37,988 nucleotides of DNA from assembly GCF_032970905.1 (NCBI RefSeq), contig NZ_JAWJZA010000019.1. One strand, 5' to 3'. Source of the DNA: Veillonella absiana. GTDB lineage: Bacteria > Bacillota > Negativicutes > Veillonellales > Veillonellaceae. This document shows positions 1-8,062 of this stretch, piece by piece; position 1 is the stretch's first letter; the number at the start of each line of letters is the position of its first letter. Made by a program: the position numbers and the translations under genes. The notes below the pieces were generated by a model. That model was given only the letters and a program-made list of their open reading frames with translations, was not told where the DNA came from and searched no databases.

Positions 1-1277
1 TGAAAAAACAATTCGCAGCAATCTTTGCAGCAACAGCAGTATTGGGTGTAACAACTGCATTCGCAGCTAACCCATTCTCCGATGTAACTCCAGATAGCTG
101 GGCATACCAATCCGTATCCCAGTTAGCTAGCACTGGTATCATTAATGGTTACCCAGATGGCACTTTCAAAGGCCAAAACAATATCACTCGTTATGAAATG
201 GCTCAAATGGTAGCAAAAGCTATGGCTAACCAAGACCGTGCTAACGCAGAACAACAAGCTATGATTAACCGTTTGGCTGATGAATTCGCTTCCGAATTGA
301 ACAACTTGGGCGTTCGTGTAGCAGCTTTGGAAAACAAAGTTGGTAATGTAAAAGTTACTGGTGATATGCGTCTTCGTTACCGTGGTTCTGAAGAATCTGA
401 TAAGGTTCTAAACAATGATTCGGATGTAACAAAGCGTACAAAATATGCTTACAAAAAACATAGTAAATTTGACTATCGTGGACGTATCCAATTCAATGCA
501 ACTGTAAATGAAGATACTCAAGCAGTTGTTCGTTTAAGCTCTGACAACATTGAGTTTGGTGACTCCGATACTAATGGTGTTATGATTGATCGTGCTTATG
601 TAACTCATAAATTTGGTGACAATGTAAAAGTAACTGCAGGTCGCTACCAACAATTAATTGGCGCCGGTTTATTATACGATGACACATTTGATGGTGCTAA
701 TGTAAAAGTTGGTAACGAAAAAGTTCAATTAGAAGCAGCTTATGGTTATCTTATTGAAGGTAACAGTGCAAAGTATAATTTTGATAAGAATACCGAAGAT
801 ACAAATACTGGATTTACATATGTAGGATTAAAAGGGCAAGTAGCTAATAATACTACATTAGGTGGTTTCTGGGGTTCCTTCAAAGGTAAGATCGATGACG
901 ATGTTTACGGCTTCAATTTAAATGCTAACTTCGGTAAAGTTTGGGTTGGTGGCGAATGGACTGACATGGACAATACTAAAGATGCTCAAGCATGGGTAGC
1001 TGGCCTTGGTTATGGTAACTATAACATGGCTAAAGCTGGTACTTGGGCGGCTAAAGTTCAATACTTTGATCAAGAATCTGGTGCAATCATTCCTAGCTCC
1101 ACTTGGAACCAAGCTTACTATGGTAGAGATGTAGATGCTAAAGGTTGGATGGCAACTGCTCAATATGCATTACAAAAAAATGTTGGCTTAGCAGCTTACT
1201 ATGGCTTCAACTGGGAAACTCAAAAAGGTGCTGATCTTGGTGATTTCTACCGTGCAGAACTTAACTACAAATTCTAA
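1..1277 (+). CDS. ompM: OmpM-type SLH-domain outer-membrane porin (first base of start codon lies outside the window)
   Basis: The reading frame is open from the first base. The window opens with TGAAAAAACAATTC, so the missing preceding base is almost certainly the A of ATG, giving about 425 residues. Residues 1-22 (MKKQFAAIFAATAVLGVTTAFA) form a signal peptide with an A-F-A cleavage site. Residues 25-75 form one SLH domain (FSDVTPDSWAY, then GYPDGTF and ITRYEMAQMV). Residues 78-110 look like a short coiled coil, and the rest is beta-strand-rich with alternating aromatic residues and a terminal Phe, typical of a beta-barrel. In Negativicutes this architecture is OmpM, in which the SLH domain binds polyamine-modified peptidoglycan and the barrel sits in the outer membrane. 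Veillonella carries several paralogues, and which one this is cannot be told here. It ends in a strong terminator and appears to be the last gene of its unit. Confidence 0.93.
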   Translation, partial: KKQFAAIFAATAVLGVTTAFAANPFSDVTPDSWAYQSVSQLASTGIINGYPDGTFKGQNNITRYEMAQMVAKAMANQDRANAEQQAMINRLADEFASELNNLGVRVAALENKVGNVKVTGDMRLRYRGSEESDKVLNNDSDVTKRTKYAYKKHSKFDYRGRIQFNATVNEDTQAVVRLSSDNIEFGDSDTNGVMIDRAYVTHKFGDNVKVTAGRYQQLIGAGLLYDDTFDGANVKVGNEKVQLEAAYGYLIEGNSAKYNFDKNTEDTNTGFTYVGLKGQVANNTTLGGFWGSFKGKIDDDVYGFNLNANFGKVWVGGEWTDMDNTKDAQAWVAGLGYGNYNMAKAGTWAAKVQYFDQESGAIIPSSTWNQAYYGRDVDAKGWMATAQYALQKNVGLAAYYGFNWETQKGADLGDFYRAELNYKF

Positions 1278-1325
1278 TTTGTTAGCAGTACACTTTAATC
1301 AGGTAGATCTAAGTTCATATGTAAA

Positions 1326-1351
1326 AGAACCTCTTCGGAGGTTCTTTTTTT
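1326..1351 (+). terminator. Intrinsic terminator of the porin gene
   Basis: AGAACCTC pairs with GAGGTTCT around a TTCG tetraloop, and a run of six or more T follows. It lies about 50 bases after the porin stop codon and isolates the porin from the HAD-rapZ unit. Confidence 0.92.
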
Positions 1352-1370
1352 ATGCAATATACTGATAAAA

Positions 1371-1379
1371 TGCTATAAT
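1371..1379 (+). promoter_or_regulatory. Extended -10 promoter for the HAD-rapZ-yvcK-whiA unit
   Basis: TGCTATAAT is a perfect extended -10 (TGn plus TATAAT). No good -35 exists 17 bases upstream (TATGCA), which is usual for extended -10 promoters. It lies just after the porin terminator and 65 bases before the chosen HAD start, with no other candidate between. Confidence 0.6.
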
Positions 1380-1443
1380 AATAGAATACAATTATTTTCA
1401 GTCGATACGGGATATCGATACTTTTACAATGAGGAAAATAGGT

Positions 1444-2256
1444 ATGACAATGAAATTTACAGATACTCGTTTGTTAGCAATTGATCTCGATGAGACTTTG
1501 CTGCGTTCAGATAATACGGTATCTAATTATACAAAAGAGATTATGAATGCTGTTCGTGGTCGTGGAATAGATATTGTACTTGCTACAGGTCGTATGTATC
1601 AGACGGCAGAGCCCGTAGGTAAGGCCCTGGGACTTGGTAATGTACCGATGATTTTGTTTTCCGGCGGTGTGATTCAGGAATTAGAGTCCAAACATATGAT
1701 ATTTGAACGGACGGTACCTCTAAAGGCAGTTCATGAGGCTTTCACCATTGCAAAGTATCATAATTGGCATATGCAGTCCTATGTGAACGATCGACTGTTA
1801 TGTCATCATCAAAATGCACAATCTGACCTATATGAACGTCAAACGGGGGCAAGGGCAGAGTTTTTAGGTGATTCATTATATGATATTCAAGAGGAGCCAA
1901 ATAAGCTCATTGTTATCGAAGAGCCTGAGCATATTGATACCATCATTTCCGAATTAGGACCTACCGTGTATGAGTATGTGGAACTCGTACGTAGTCAGGC
2001 CAATTTCTTAGAAATTTTACCTAAACATGTTTCAAAAGGGCTAGCATTAGAACATCTAGTGCAACATCGCGAGTATGATACTAGTCATGTTATTTCCTTT
2101 GGTAATGCTGACAATGATGTATCTATGTTGTCACGTACAGGCTATTCCGTGGTAGTACAGAATGCAACGGCCTATGTGAAATCTGTAGCGAAGGATCGAT
2201 GTGGGCATCATGATGAAGATGGTGTGGCTCATTGGATTGAGGAACATATATTATAA
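1444..2256 (+). CDS. HAD superfamily (Cof/type IIB) phosphatase
   Basis: Predicted cytosolic sugar-phosphate or nucleotide phosphatase of the Cof-like HAD-IIB group, about 270 residues, the usual length. Motif I is IDLDETLL near the N-terminus with the nucleophile Asp. Motif II is the Thr of LATGR, motif III the Lys of PNKLIVIEE, and motif IV is GNADNDVSM near residue 225. A C2-type cap lies between motifs II and III. I chose ATG 1444 because GAGGA at 1431-1435 is 8 bases upstream. The longer in-frame ATG at 1429 overlaps that ribosome binding site and would lack one of its own. The gene leads a cluster with rapZ, yvcK and whiA; the substrate cannot be read from sequence. Family assignment is firm, exact reaction is not. 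Confidence 0.9.
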   Translation: MTMKFTDTRLLAIDLDETLLRSDNTVSNYTKEIMNAVRGRGIDIVLATGRMYQTAEPVGKALGLGNVPMILFSGGVIQELESKHMIFERTVPLKAVHEAFTIAKYHNWHMQSYVNDRLLCHHQNAQSDLYERQTGARAEFLGDSLYDIQEEPNKLIVIEEPEHIDTIISELGPTVYEYVELVRSQANFLEILPKHVSKGLALEHLVQHREYDTSHVISFGNADNDVSMLSRTGYSVVVQNATAYVKSVAKDRCGHHDEDGVAHWIEEHIL

Positions 2257-2276
2257 GAATTTAGGGAGAAAGAAGT

Positions 2277-3191
2277 ATGGATACATTTCGTTTGCTCATT
2301 GTGACAGGTATGTCCGGAGCAGGAAAAACTCAAGTATTACAAGCATTAGAAGATATGGGATACCTTTGTGTTGATAATATTCCTCCCGTATTAATTCCAA
2401 AATTGAGTGATATTTGTCGTCAAGGTGGAGACCGTACGAGTCGTGTGGCCCTTGTGGTGGACATTCGAGGCGGGGAATTTTTTAAGGCCTTGTCTGAATC
2501 ATTAGATACGCTGAAAGAAATGAAAGTGCCTTATGAAATAGTCTTTATGGACGCAACGGACGAAACATTGATTCGTCGATATAAAGAAACACGCCGTAGT
2601 CATCCGTTGGCTCCAAGTGGTCGTATTACTACAGGTCTCAAAAAGGAACGAGAAATACTTGATTCCGTCCGCCATCGTGCCGACTACATTATCGATACGA
2701 CGAACATGAAAACGTCCAAATTAAAGGACTATTTGAAAAAACGATTTACCCAAGTAGAATCTGGTAGGGGCATGTCCATAACGGTAGTTAGTTTTGGATT
2801 TAAATTCGGTATTCCTCTTGATAGCGATATGATGTGGGATGTTCGTTTCTTGCCAAACCCATTCTACATTCCAGAATTCCGAAATAAAACCGGTCGAGTG
2901 AAGGAAGTAAATGATTATATTCATTCCTTCGAGATTACGGACGAATTTAAGGAAAAATATTTTGATACCATTGATTTCCTCGTACCTAATTATGAAAAAG
3001 AAGGTAAAACACAATTTGTGGTGGCTGTAGGCTGTACTGGTGGCATGCACCGTTCTGTGGCTATGGCTGAGGCGTTATATGCACATTTGCTGGAAAAAGG
3101 ATACCGTGTGTCCATTGAGCATCGTGATATGATGAAAAATAACGTAGAAGAAGACTATAATCCTCATGAAGTGGAAACGTCTCTTGCATAA
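2277..3191 (+). CDS. rapZ: RapZ/YvcJ family nucleotide- and RNA-binding protein
   Basis: 304 residues, close to the family norm. The Walker A loop GMSGAGKT is at residues 11-18, followed by the family signature MGYLCVDNIP. The C-terminal domain carries GCTGGMHRSV near residue 255, the conserved phosphate-binding loop of the RapZ C-terminus. In E. coli RapZ controls glucosamine-6-phosphate synthase via small RNAs. In Bacillus YvcJ is a nucleotide-binding protein linked to competence. Which role applies in Veillonella is inference. GGGAG at about 2263 provides the ribosome binding site. It sits 20 bases after the HAD gene and 15 before yvcK, so co-transcription is likely. Confidence 0.96.
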   Translation: MDTFRLLIVTGMSGAGKTQVLQALEDMGYLCVDNIPPVLIPKLSDICRQGGDRTSRVALVVDIRGGEFFKALSESLDTLKEMKVPYEIVFMDATDETLIRRYKETRRSHPLAPSGRITTGLKKEREILDSVRHRADYIIDTTNMKTSKLKDYLKKRFTQVESGRGMSITVVSFGFKFGIPLDSDMMWDVRFLPNPFYIPEFRNKTGRVKEVNDYIHSFEITDEFKEKYFDTIDFLVPNYEKEGKTQFVVAVGCTGGMHRSVAMAEALYAHLLEKGYRVSIEHRDMMKNNVEEDYNPHEVETSLA

Positions 3192-3206
3192 TAGACTGGA
3201 GTAATT

Positions 3207-4556
3207 ATGACTCGAAAACGATGGTTCCGGTGGTTAATTCCGGGACTCAATATTAAGCGATGGCTCGCCCTCTTTTCCGTAGGGGTAGGGTTACTCATCA
3301 TCGGTATTTCTTTGATGTTTAACTATCAATGGCTCGCTGTAGTGGAAGACTTTGTGCTTCAATATTCTTTTGAATTAACAGGTTTTTATAATTATAATAT
3401 CCTCATTGGTACCGGCCTATTTTTGTTGGCCTTTGGTATTTTGCTGATGTTAATCGGCACTAGTAAGGTTATTAAAACGATTATTCGTGCTGTCTTACCT
3501 GTACAAAACAGTAAGGTGTCGGATATGATTTTCCAAAATATCCGTTTAGAAAAAGGACCTAAAATTGTCGTTATTGGTGGTGGAACAGGGCTCTCTAACT
3601 TATTGCGTGGGTTGAAGGTTCATACCAATAATTTGACGGCTATCGTAACAGTAGCTGATGATGGTGGATCTTCTGGACGTTTGCGGGAGGATTATCAAAT
3701 GATTGCCCCTGGGGACTTGCGTAACTGTTTGGTGGCGCTAGCTGAACAAGAGGGCGTCATGGAGGATATTTTTAAATTCCGATTTGATGGTAATGGCGAT
3801 TTAGCAGGTCATAGTTTTGGCAATTTGTTTATTACAGCCCTTACCCAAGTGCATGGTGGTGATGTGGAGGAGGCCCTCAAGGCCGCTAGTAATTTGCTCC
3901 GTGTACGTGGTCGTGTTATCCCATCCTCTACGGAATTAATTAAACTAGTAGCAGAATTGGCAGATGGCTCTATTATCGAGGGTGAAAGTAACATTCCTAC
4001 CGCTAACAGCCCTATTAAACGCGTCTATAGTCAACCAGCTAATCCGAAACCGGAGGGCGCTGCATTACAAGCCATTGATGAGGCTGATGCTATCATTCTT
4101 GGCCCTGGTAGTTTGTATACTAGTATCATTCCAAACCTCTTAACCGATAAAATAGCGGAACATTTACGTGCCAGCAAGGCCAATAAAATTTACATTTGTA
4201 ATGTCATGACGCAACCCGGTGAAACCGATGGATACAGCGTGGCGGATCACGTAGATGCGCTGCTTCGTCATGGCGGTGAGGGAATTGTGGATACTGTTCT
4301 TGTTAATGAAAGCGAACTCACACCAGCTATCATTGAAAATTACCGCAAGGTAGGATCCACACCAGTTGAAATTGACTCTGACCGATTGAAAGCTAAACAT
4401 ATCCGCACTGTGAAGGCGAATCTTGTAGATAACAAAGATACTGCTATTCACAATCATGATCGCCTTGGTAAAGTCATCATGGATATTGTATATGCTATGA
4501 AATCAGATATGGAACCAAAGGTACTAGAATATTATTTACAACGTGATGATCATTAA
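3207..4556 (+). CDS. yvcK: YvcK (CofD-like) gluconeogenesis/cell-envelope factor with N-terminal membrane anchor
   Basis: 449 residues, longer than Bacillus YvcK (about 317), because an N-terminal extension carries two hydrophobic helices at about residues 19-38 and 64-84. The CofD-like Rossmann domain starts with VVIGGGTGLS at residues 121-130 and includes VADDGGSSGRLR, GDLRNCLVAL, AGHSFGNLFI and LGPGSLYTSI, the family signatures. YvcK binds UDP-sugars and is required for growth on gluconeogenic carbon sources and normal cell shape. The membrane-anchored form is known in some Firmicutes. It lies between rapZ and whiA, the conserved order. Ribosome binding site GGAG precedes the ATG. Confidence 0.95.
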   Translation: MTRKRWFRWLIPGLNIKRWLALFSVGVGLLIIGISLMFNYQWLAVVEDFVLQYSFELTGFYNYNILIGTGLFLLAFGILLMLIGTSKVIKTIIRAVLPVQNSKVSDMIFQNIRLEKGPKIVVIGGGTGLSNLLRGLKVHTNNLTAIVTVADDGGSSGRLREDYQMIAPGDLRNCLVALAEQEGVMEDIFKFRFDGNGDLAGHSFGNLFITALTQVHGGDVEEALKAASNLLRVRGRVIPSSTELIKLVAELADGSIIEGESNIPTANSPIKRVYSQPANPKPEGAALQAIDEADAIILGPGSLYTSIIPNLLTDKIAEHLRASKANKIYICNVMTQPGETDGYSVADHVDALLRHGGEGIVDTVLVNESELTPAIIENYRKVGSTPVEIDSDRLKAKHIRTVKANLVDNKDTAIHNHDRLGKVIMDIVYAMKSDMEPKVLEYYLQRDDH

Positions 4557-4571
4557 CAGAAAGGAGTCCCT

Positions 4572-5537
4572 ATGTCCTTTGCAGAAGATGTGAAAAATGA
4601 GTTGTGTTCCTATGAATTTGATACTATTCGTGAATCTAAAGAAGACATTGAATTAGCAATGAAAATCGAAGCCTCTTGCTTGTTGCGCATGGGTGGCTCC
4701 ATTTTGTTGGGCATGCGGGGCTCTGTAGGGATTCGATTAGCCACAGCCAATAATGCAGTAGCGCGACGCTTGCTTGGTACTTTGCGTAATACCTATGAAT
4801 TACAGACTAATGTATTAGTACGGCAAGGTTTAAATTTACGTAAGAAAAATATGTATACCCTTACGGTGGAACCCAGTGAAAGAGGGCGTGCAGCTTTAGA
4901 ATCATTAGCCTTGTGGCCAGTAACGGAACAAATTCCACGGACTTGGTTAAAGGGCATGGAGGCTCGTCGTGCCTTTCTTCGTGGCGCCTTTCTTGGTGGC
5001 GGTTCTGTGAATAAACCACAAAGTGATTATCACCTAGAGTTTATGACGGGAAATGAAGCCTTTGCTAAGGAAATTATATATGTATTACGCCTTTTTCACA
5101 TTGCGGCACGCATGACGGAGCGGAAGGATGAATATATTGTATATTTAAAGGATGGCGATTCCGTTACGAGTTGTCTTCAAATTATGGGTGCCCCATCGGC
5201 ATTGATGGAATTTGAAAATGTGCGCATCGTAAAAACAGTACGAAACCAAATTAATCGGCAAGTGAATTGCGAAACTGCGAATTTACAAAAGGTTGTAGAT
5301 GCAGCGGTGCGACAAATTAATGCTATTCGTATTATCGAAGAGCATCAAGAATTATCTGATTTACCAGTGAAGTTACGGCAAGTAGCGATATTACGCAAGA
5401 AAAATCCTGAGGCTAGTTTAAAAGAATTAGAAGAAATCATGGATGGAGCTCTGTCGAAATCTGGGATTGGTCATCGGTTAAAAAAAATTGAGGCTCTGGC
5501 ATTAGAGTATGATTCCCATGGGTTAGATGAAATATAA
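4572..5537 (+). CDS. whiA: WhiA, LAGLIDADG-like DNA-binding protein
   Basis: 321 residues, the usual WhiA length. The N-terminal half is a degenerate homing-endonuclease fold with FLRGAFLGGGSVNKP near residues 134-148. The C-terminal third is a helix-turn-helix domain (LRQVAILRKKNPEASLKELE). Bacillus and Streptomyces WhiA affect cell division, chromosome segregation and sporulation. Here, in a genus generally regarded as non-sporulating, a division or cell-cycle role is the inference. It begins 15 bases after yvcK behind AAAGGAG and is followed by a stem-loop, so it probably closes this unit. Confidence 0.96.
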   Translation: MSFAEDVKNELCSYEFDTIRESKEDIELAMKIEASCLLRMGGSILLGMRGSVGIRLATANNAVARRLLGTLRNTYELQTNVLVRQGLNLRKKNMYTLTVEPSERGRAALESLALWPVTEQIPRTWLKGMEARRAFLRGAFLGGGSVNKPQSDYHLEFMTGNEAFAKEIIYVLRLFHIAARMTERKDEYIVYLKDGDSVTSCLQIMGAPSALMEFENVRIVKTVRNQINRQVNCETANLQKVVDAAVRQINAIRIIEEHQELSDLPVKLRQVAILRKKNPEASLKELEEIMDGALSKSGIGHRLKKIEALALEYDSHGLDEI

Positions 5538-5543
5538 GGATTA

Positions 5544-5566
5544 AGGAGTGGTCAGAGATCACTCCT
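5544..5566 (+). terminator. Stem-loop after whiA (possible terminator, no T-run)
   Basis: AGGAGTGGTC pairs with GATCACTCCT (one G-U) around a 3-base loop, 7 bases after the whiA stop. AATTATATG follows rather than a T-run, so intrinsic termination would be inefficient. It could be a processing or 3'-end stability hairpin instead. Confidence 0.5.
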
Positions 5567-5631
5567 AATTATATGAAATGAAAAGTTACGAAGTTATAGA
5601 GATTCGTACTTGAAGGATAGAAAGGGATAGA

Positions 5632-6897
5632 ATGTTTTTTAAGAAATTAGGGAAATGGATTACTACAATTATTGCTATGACAGGGACTTTTATGGGTGGT
5701 GCTCATGCGAAGAATATTGACCTTGTTAATTCTGGTTATTTTGGGTTTACCCCATTGCCAGTGTCTGTTGTGAGTGATCGATATACCTTGTTACTGTCAG
5801 ATAGTCCGGAGTACGTTGGTCCAGAAGGTGGCGTATTGAGTGCAGGAACGCTAAAAGGACTAGGCAGGATTTACTTTTACCATGTAAATGACATGGTGGA
5901 GGATCATAAAATTGCCATTGTACTAGAAAATAAATCGGGTAAACAGAATACGGTAACCATTCATCGGATGCTCAAGACAAAACCGACAGAGGATTATTTT
6001 GCAGTGGGGCGTGAGTTATCCAAGCTCGATTTAGAGCAACCACTCAGTTCTGTATTAGGCACAAATCCATATGTAACACCAAAGGAAAAGAAAAAATTCA
6101 AAAGGAAGCAAGAAACAATTACCTTACAACCGCATAGTCGCCAATTGATTTTCAAAGACCTTGAAAAGGTTCATGTAAAAAAAGATAATTTGTTCTCAGG
6201 CCTCGTTGATTTCACATCTACTGATGAAGTGTATGCGCGCGTTATGATGTTACCGATGAAGGTGAAATCTCTAGGGGCCGCCTACACGGCGAAGGAATTA
6301 CCTATTGATGAAGTTCGTTTGCGCGGCACTTATACAGGCATGCTACGAACCTTGGCGGTTAATAGCGTGTATGATTCTAGTCTTGGTGGCGCCTATGTAG
6401 AGGTGGCTAATGACCGGGAGGATCCATTTATTCAAGGTGTGGATGAAATGAATCACAATGATGCAGTGACTGACCGTGGTAATTATGGCGTATCTTATGA
6501 TATGACATTGTATACAAAGGGGAATGAACCATTCCGTTTGTACTTTAATCCATTAGGTGGCGCGTACTCTGGTTCCTTTACGATCAATACGACACATTCT
6601 AAAAATAAAAATGCTAAGGTGACAACAGAAACGTATCAAGTGGGTGGCGGTGATGTGCCATACCTAGGTCATCAAACGGTTCTGGATTCTATGCAAATGG
6701 GATCCTATCACGGTGGTGATACATTGCACATTCAATTTATGCCAGCTGGCGCATCCAATTTGCCAGTTCGTTTCTTGTTGATTCCAGAGGCTCTTGTAGT
6801 GGACAAGTTTGAAATTCCTGTAACCCACTATGTGCCGGAAACACCAACGGTCGATAATACGGATGTAGGTAATGTAAACTTAGCGGATTTACATTGA
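5632..6897 (+). CDS. Secreted beta-rich protein of unknown function
   Basis: 421 residues; I do not recognise a family. Residues 1-26 are a clear signal peptide: basic MFFKKLGKW, hydrophobic core, then GGAHA. The mature part is rich in predicted beta strands and Gly/Thr. It has a lysine-rich stretch near residues 153-162 (KEKKKFKRK), and several GG/GA turns in the second half (SSLGGAYVEV, NPLGGAYSGS). It ends in a Pro/Thr-rich tail (VPETPTVD). There are no cysteines forming an obvious pair, no SLH domain and no lipobox. AAGGGA upstream of ATG 5632 is the ribosome binding site. It stands alone between whiA and the pyr promoter, so context gives no function. A periplasmic or outer-membrane-associated location is inferred from the signal peptide in a diderm. 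Confidence 0.85.
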   Translation: MFFKKLGKWITTIIAMTGTFMGGAHAKNIDLVNSGYFGFTPLPVSVVSDRYTLLLSDSPEYVGPEGGVLSAGTLKGLGRIYFYHVNDMVEDHKIAIVLENKSGKQNTVTIHRMLKTKPTEDYFAVGRELSKLDLEQPLSSVLGTNPYVTPKEKKKFKRKQETITLQPHSRQLIFKDLEKVHVKKDNLFSGLVDFTSTDEVYARVMMLPMKVKSLGAAYTAKELPIDEVRLRGTYTGMLRTLAVNSVYDSSLGGAYVEVANDREDPFIQGVDEMNHNDAVTDRGNYGVSYDMTLYTKGNEPFRLYFNPLGGAYSGSFTINTTHSKNKNAKVTTETYQVGGGDVPYLGHQTVLDSMQMGSYHGGDTLHIQFMPAGASNLPVRFLLIPEALVVDKFEIPVTHYVPETPTVDNTDVGNVNLADLH

Positions 6898-6922
6898 CTT
6901 TCACCAGTAATTTCAGTACAAT
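6894..6922 (+). promoter_or_regulatory. Sigma-A promoter of the pyr operon
   Basis: TTGACT (6894-6899), 17-base spacer, TACAAT (6917-6922). The -35 box overlaps the TGA stop of the preceding gene. Predicted transcription start is near 6929, giving a leader of about 180 bases before pyrB. Confidence 0.85.
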
Positions 6923-6975
6923 AGATACAGGATAAATGCATAACATGGTACGAGAGACCATGGCATTTCACAACA

Positions 6976-7084
6976 CCTTTTAAATTGGTCCAGAGAGGCT
7001 AGTAAAGGAACATAGTTATAGTGCCCGTAATGGGTTTCTTTGTGTAAACTATCAGACCTTTTGCCTCGGCAAAAGGTCTTTTTT
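6976..7084 (+). promoter_or_regulatory. PyrR-dependent transcription attenuator in the pyrB leader
   Basis: The segment at 6976-7008 has the PyrR-binding hairpin form. A lower stem CCTTT (6976-6980) pairs with AAAGG (7004-7008), and between them is TCCAGAGAGGCT (6989-7000), the conserved PyrR-recognition loop of Firmicutes pyr leaders. Bases 6995-7008 (GAGGC and AAAGG) can alternatively pair with GCCTC and CCTTT of the downstream terminator left arm (7057-7067), forming an antiterminator. In the established Bacillus model, UMP-bound PyrR stabilises the first hairpin, releases the terminator and shuts off the operon. The pyrR gene is not in this window. Confidence 0.9.
7054..7084 (+). terminator. 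Attenuator terminator ahead of pyrB
   Basis: AGACCTTTTGC pairs with GCAAAAGGTCT around CTCG, followed by five T. It lies 28 bases before the pyrB start and is the switchable terminator of the PyrR attenuator. Confidence 0.92.
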
Positions 7085-7111
7085 ACTAGTCAGATGCGTT
7101 AGGAGGCAATA

Positions 7112-8062
7112 ATGGGACAAGTTAGCTTGAAGGGCAAACACTTATTGGGTTTGCAAAATGCAACGCCAGAAGAAATCAAATTGATTTTGGATGTGGCGAA
7201 AAAAATGAAAAAGGTTGTTTTGTCTGATGATAAAAAAATCCCTTATTTAAAAGGTAAAGCCATTATTAACTTATTCATGGAACCAAGTACACGTACACGC
7301 AGTTCTTTTGAACTTGCTGGTAAATATCTTGGTGCCGACGTTATCAATATTACGCCCAGTGGTAGCTCTATGGGCAAAGGTGAAAGCTTCCGCGACACAC
7401 TATTGACATTGTCCTATATGGGTACAGATGCCATCGTAATGCGTCATAAAGCAGAAGGTGCACCTCTCTATGCTACGAAGGCAGTAGATCCAATCATCAT
7501 CAACGCTGGCGATGGTGCTCATGAACATCCAACACAAGCCTTGTTAGATATGTTTTCTATTATGGAAAAGAAAGAAACATTAGAAGGTAAAAAAATTGTT
7601 ATTGTTGGTGATATTTCCCATAGCCGTGTAGCGCGCTCTGACATTTACGGTATGACCAAAATGGGGGCGGACGTGCATTTGGCTGGTCCACGCACAATGG
7701 TATATCCAGAACTTGAAAAATTAGGCGTTACCGTTCATCATGACGTGCGTGAAGCTGTTGAAGGCGCTGACGTTGTGAACGTCCTACGCATTCAATTAGA
7801 ACGTATCAATGCGGCTCTATATCCAACAAACCGCGAATATGCACGAATTTTTGGTATCAATCAAGACGTATTGAAATTGGCAAAAGACGATGTAATGGTA
7901 TTGCATCCAGGCCCAATGAACCGCGGTCTCGAAATTTCTCCTGATGTAGCATATTGGGATCAATCAATGATTCAAGAACAAGTACGTAACGGTGTGTCCG
8001 TTCGTATGGCAGTATTGTACTTAACAATTCATGGAGGTGACGGTAGTGAGCTTGCTGATTAA
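7112..8062 (+). CDS. pyrB: Aspartate carbamoyltransferase catalytic subunit
   Basis: Second step of de novo pyrimidine synthesis: carbamoyl phosphate plus aspartate to carbamoyl aspartate, in the cytosol. 316 residues, typical. The carbamoyl-phosphate loop STRTR is at residues 59-63, RHK at 111-113, HPTQ at 139-142, and HPGPMNRG lies near the C-terminus. No pyrI regulatory subunit follows, as in Bacillus-type trimeric enzymes controlled at the transcription level. GGAGG 7 bases before the ATG is the ribosome binding site. It is the first gene after the PyrR attenuator, and pyrC overlaps its 3' end by 17 bases. Confidence 0.98.
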   Translation: MGQVSLKGKHLLGLQNATPEEIKLILDVAKKMKKVVLSDDKKIPYLKGKAIINLFMEPSTRTRSSFELAGKYLGADVINITPSGSSMGKGESFRDTLLTLSYMGTDAIVMRHKAEGAPLYATKAVDPIIINAGDGAHEHPTQALLDMFSIMEKKETLEGKKIVIVGDISHSRVARSDIYGMTKMGADVHLAGPRTMVYPELEKLGVTVHHDVREAVEGADVVNVLRIQLERINAALYPTNREYARIFGINQDVLKLAKDDVMVLHPGPMNRGLEISPDVAYWDQSMIQEQVRNGVSVRMAVLYLTIHGGDGSELAD

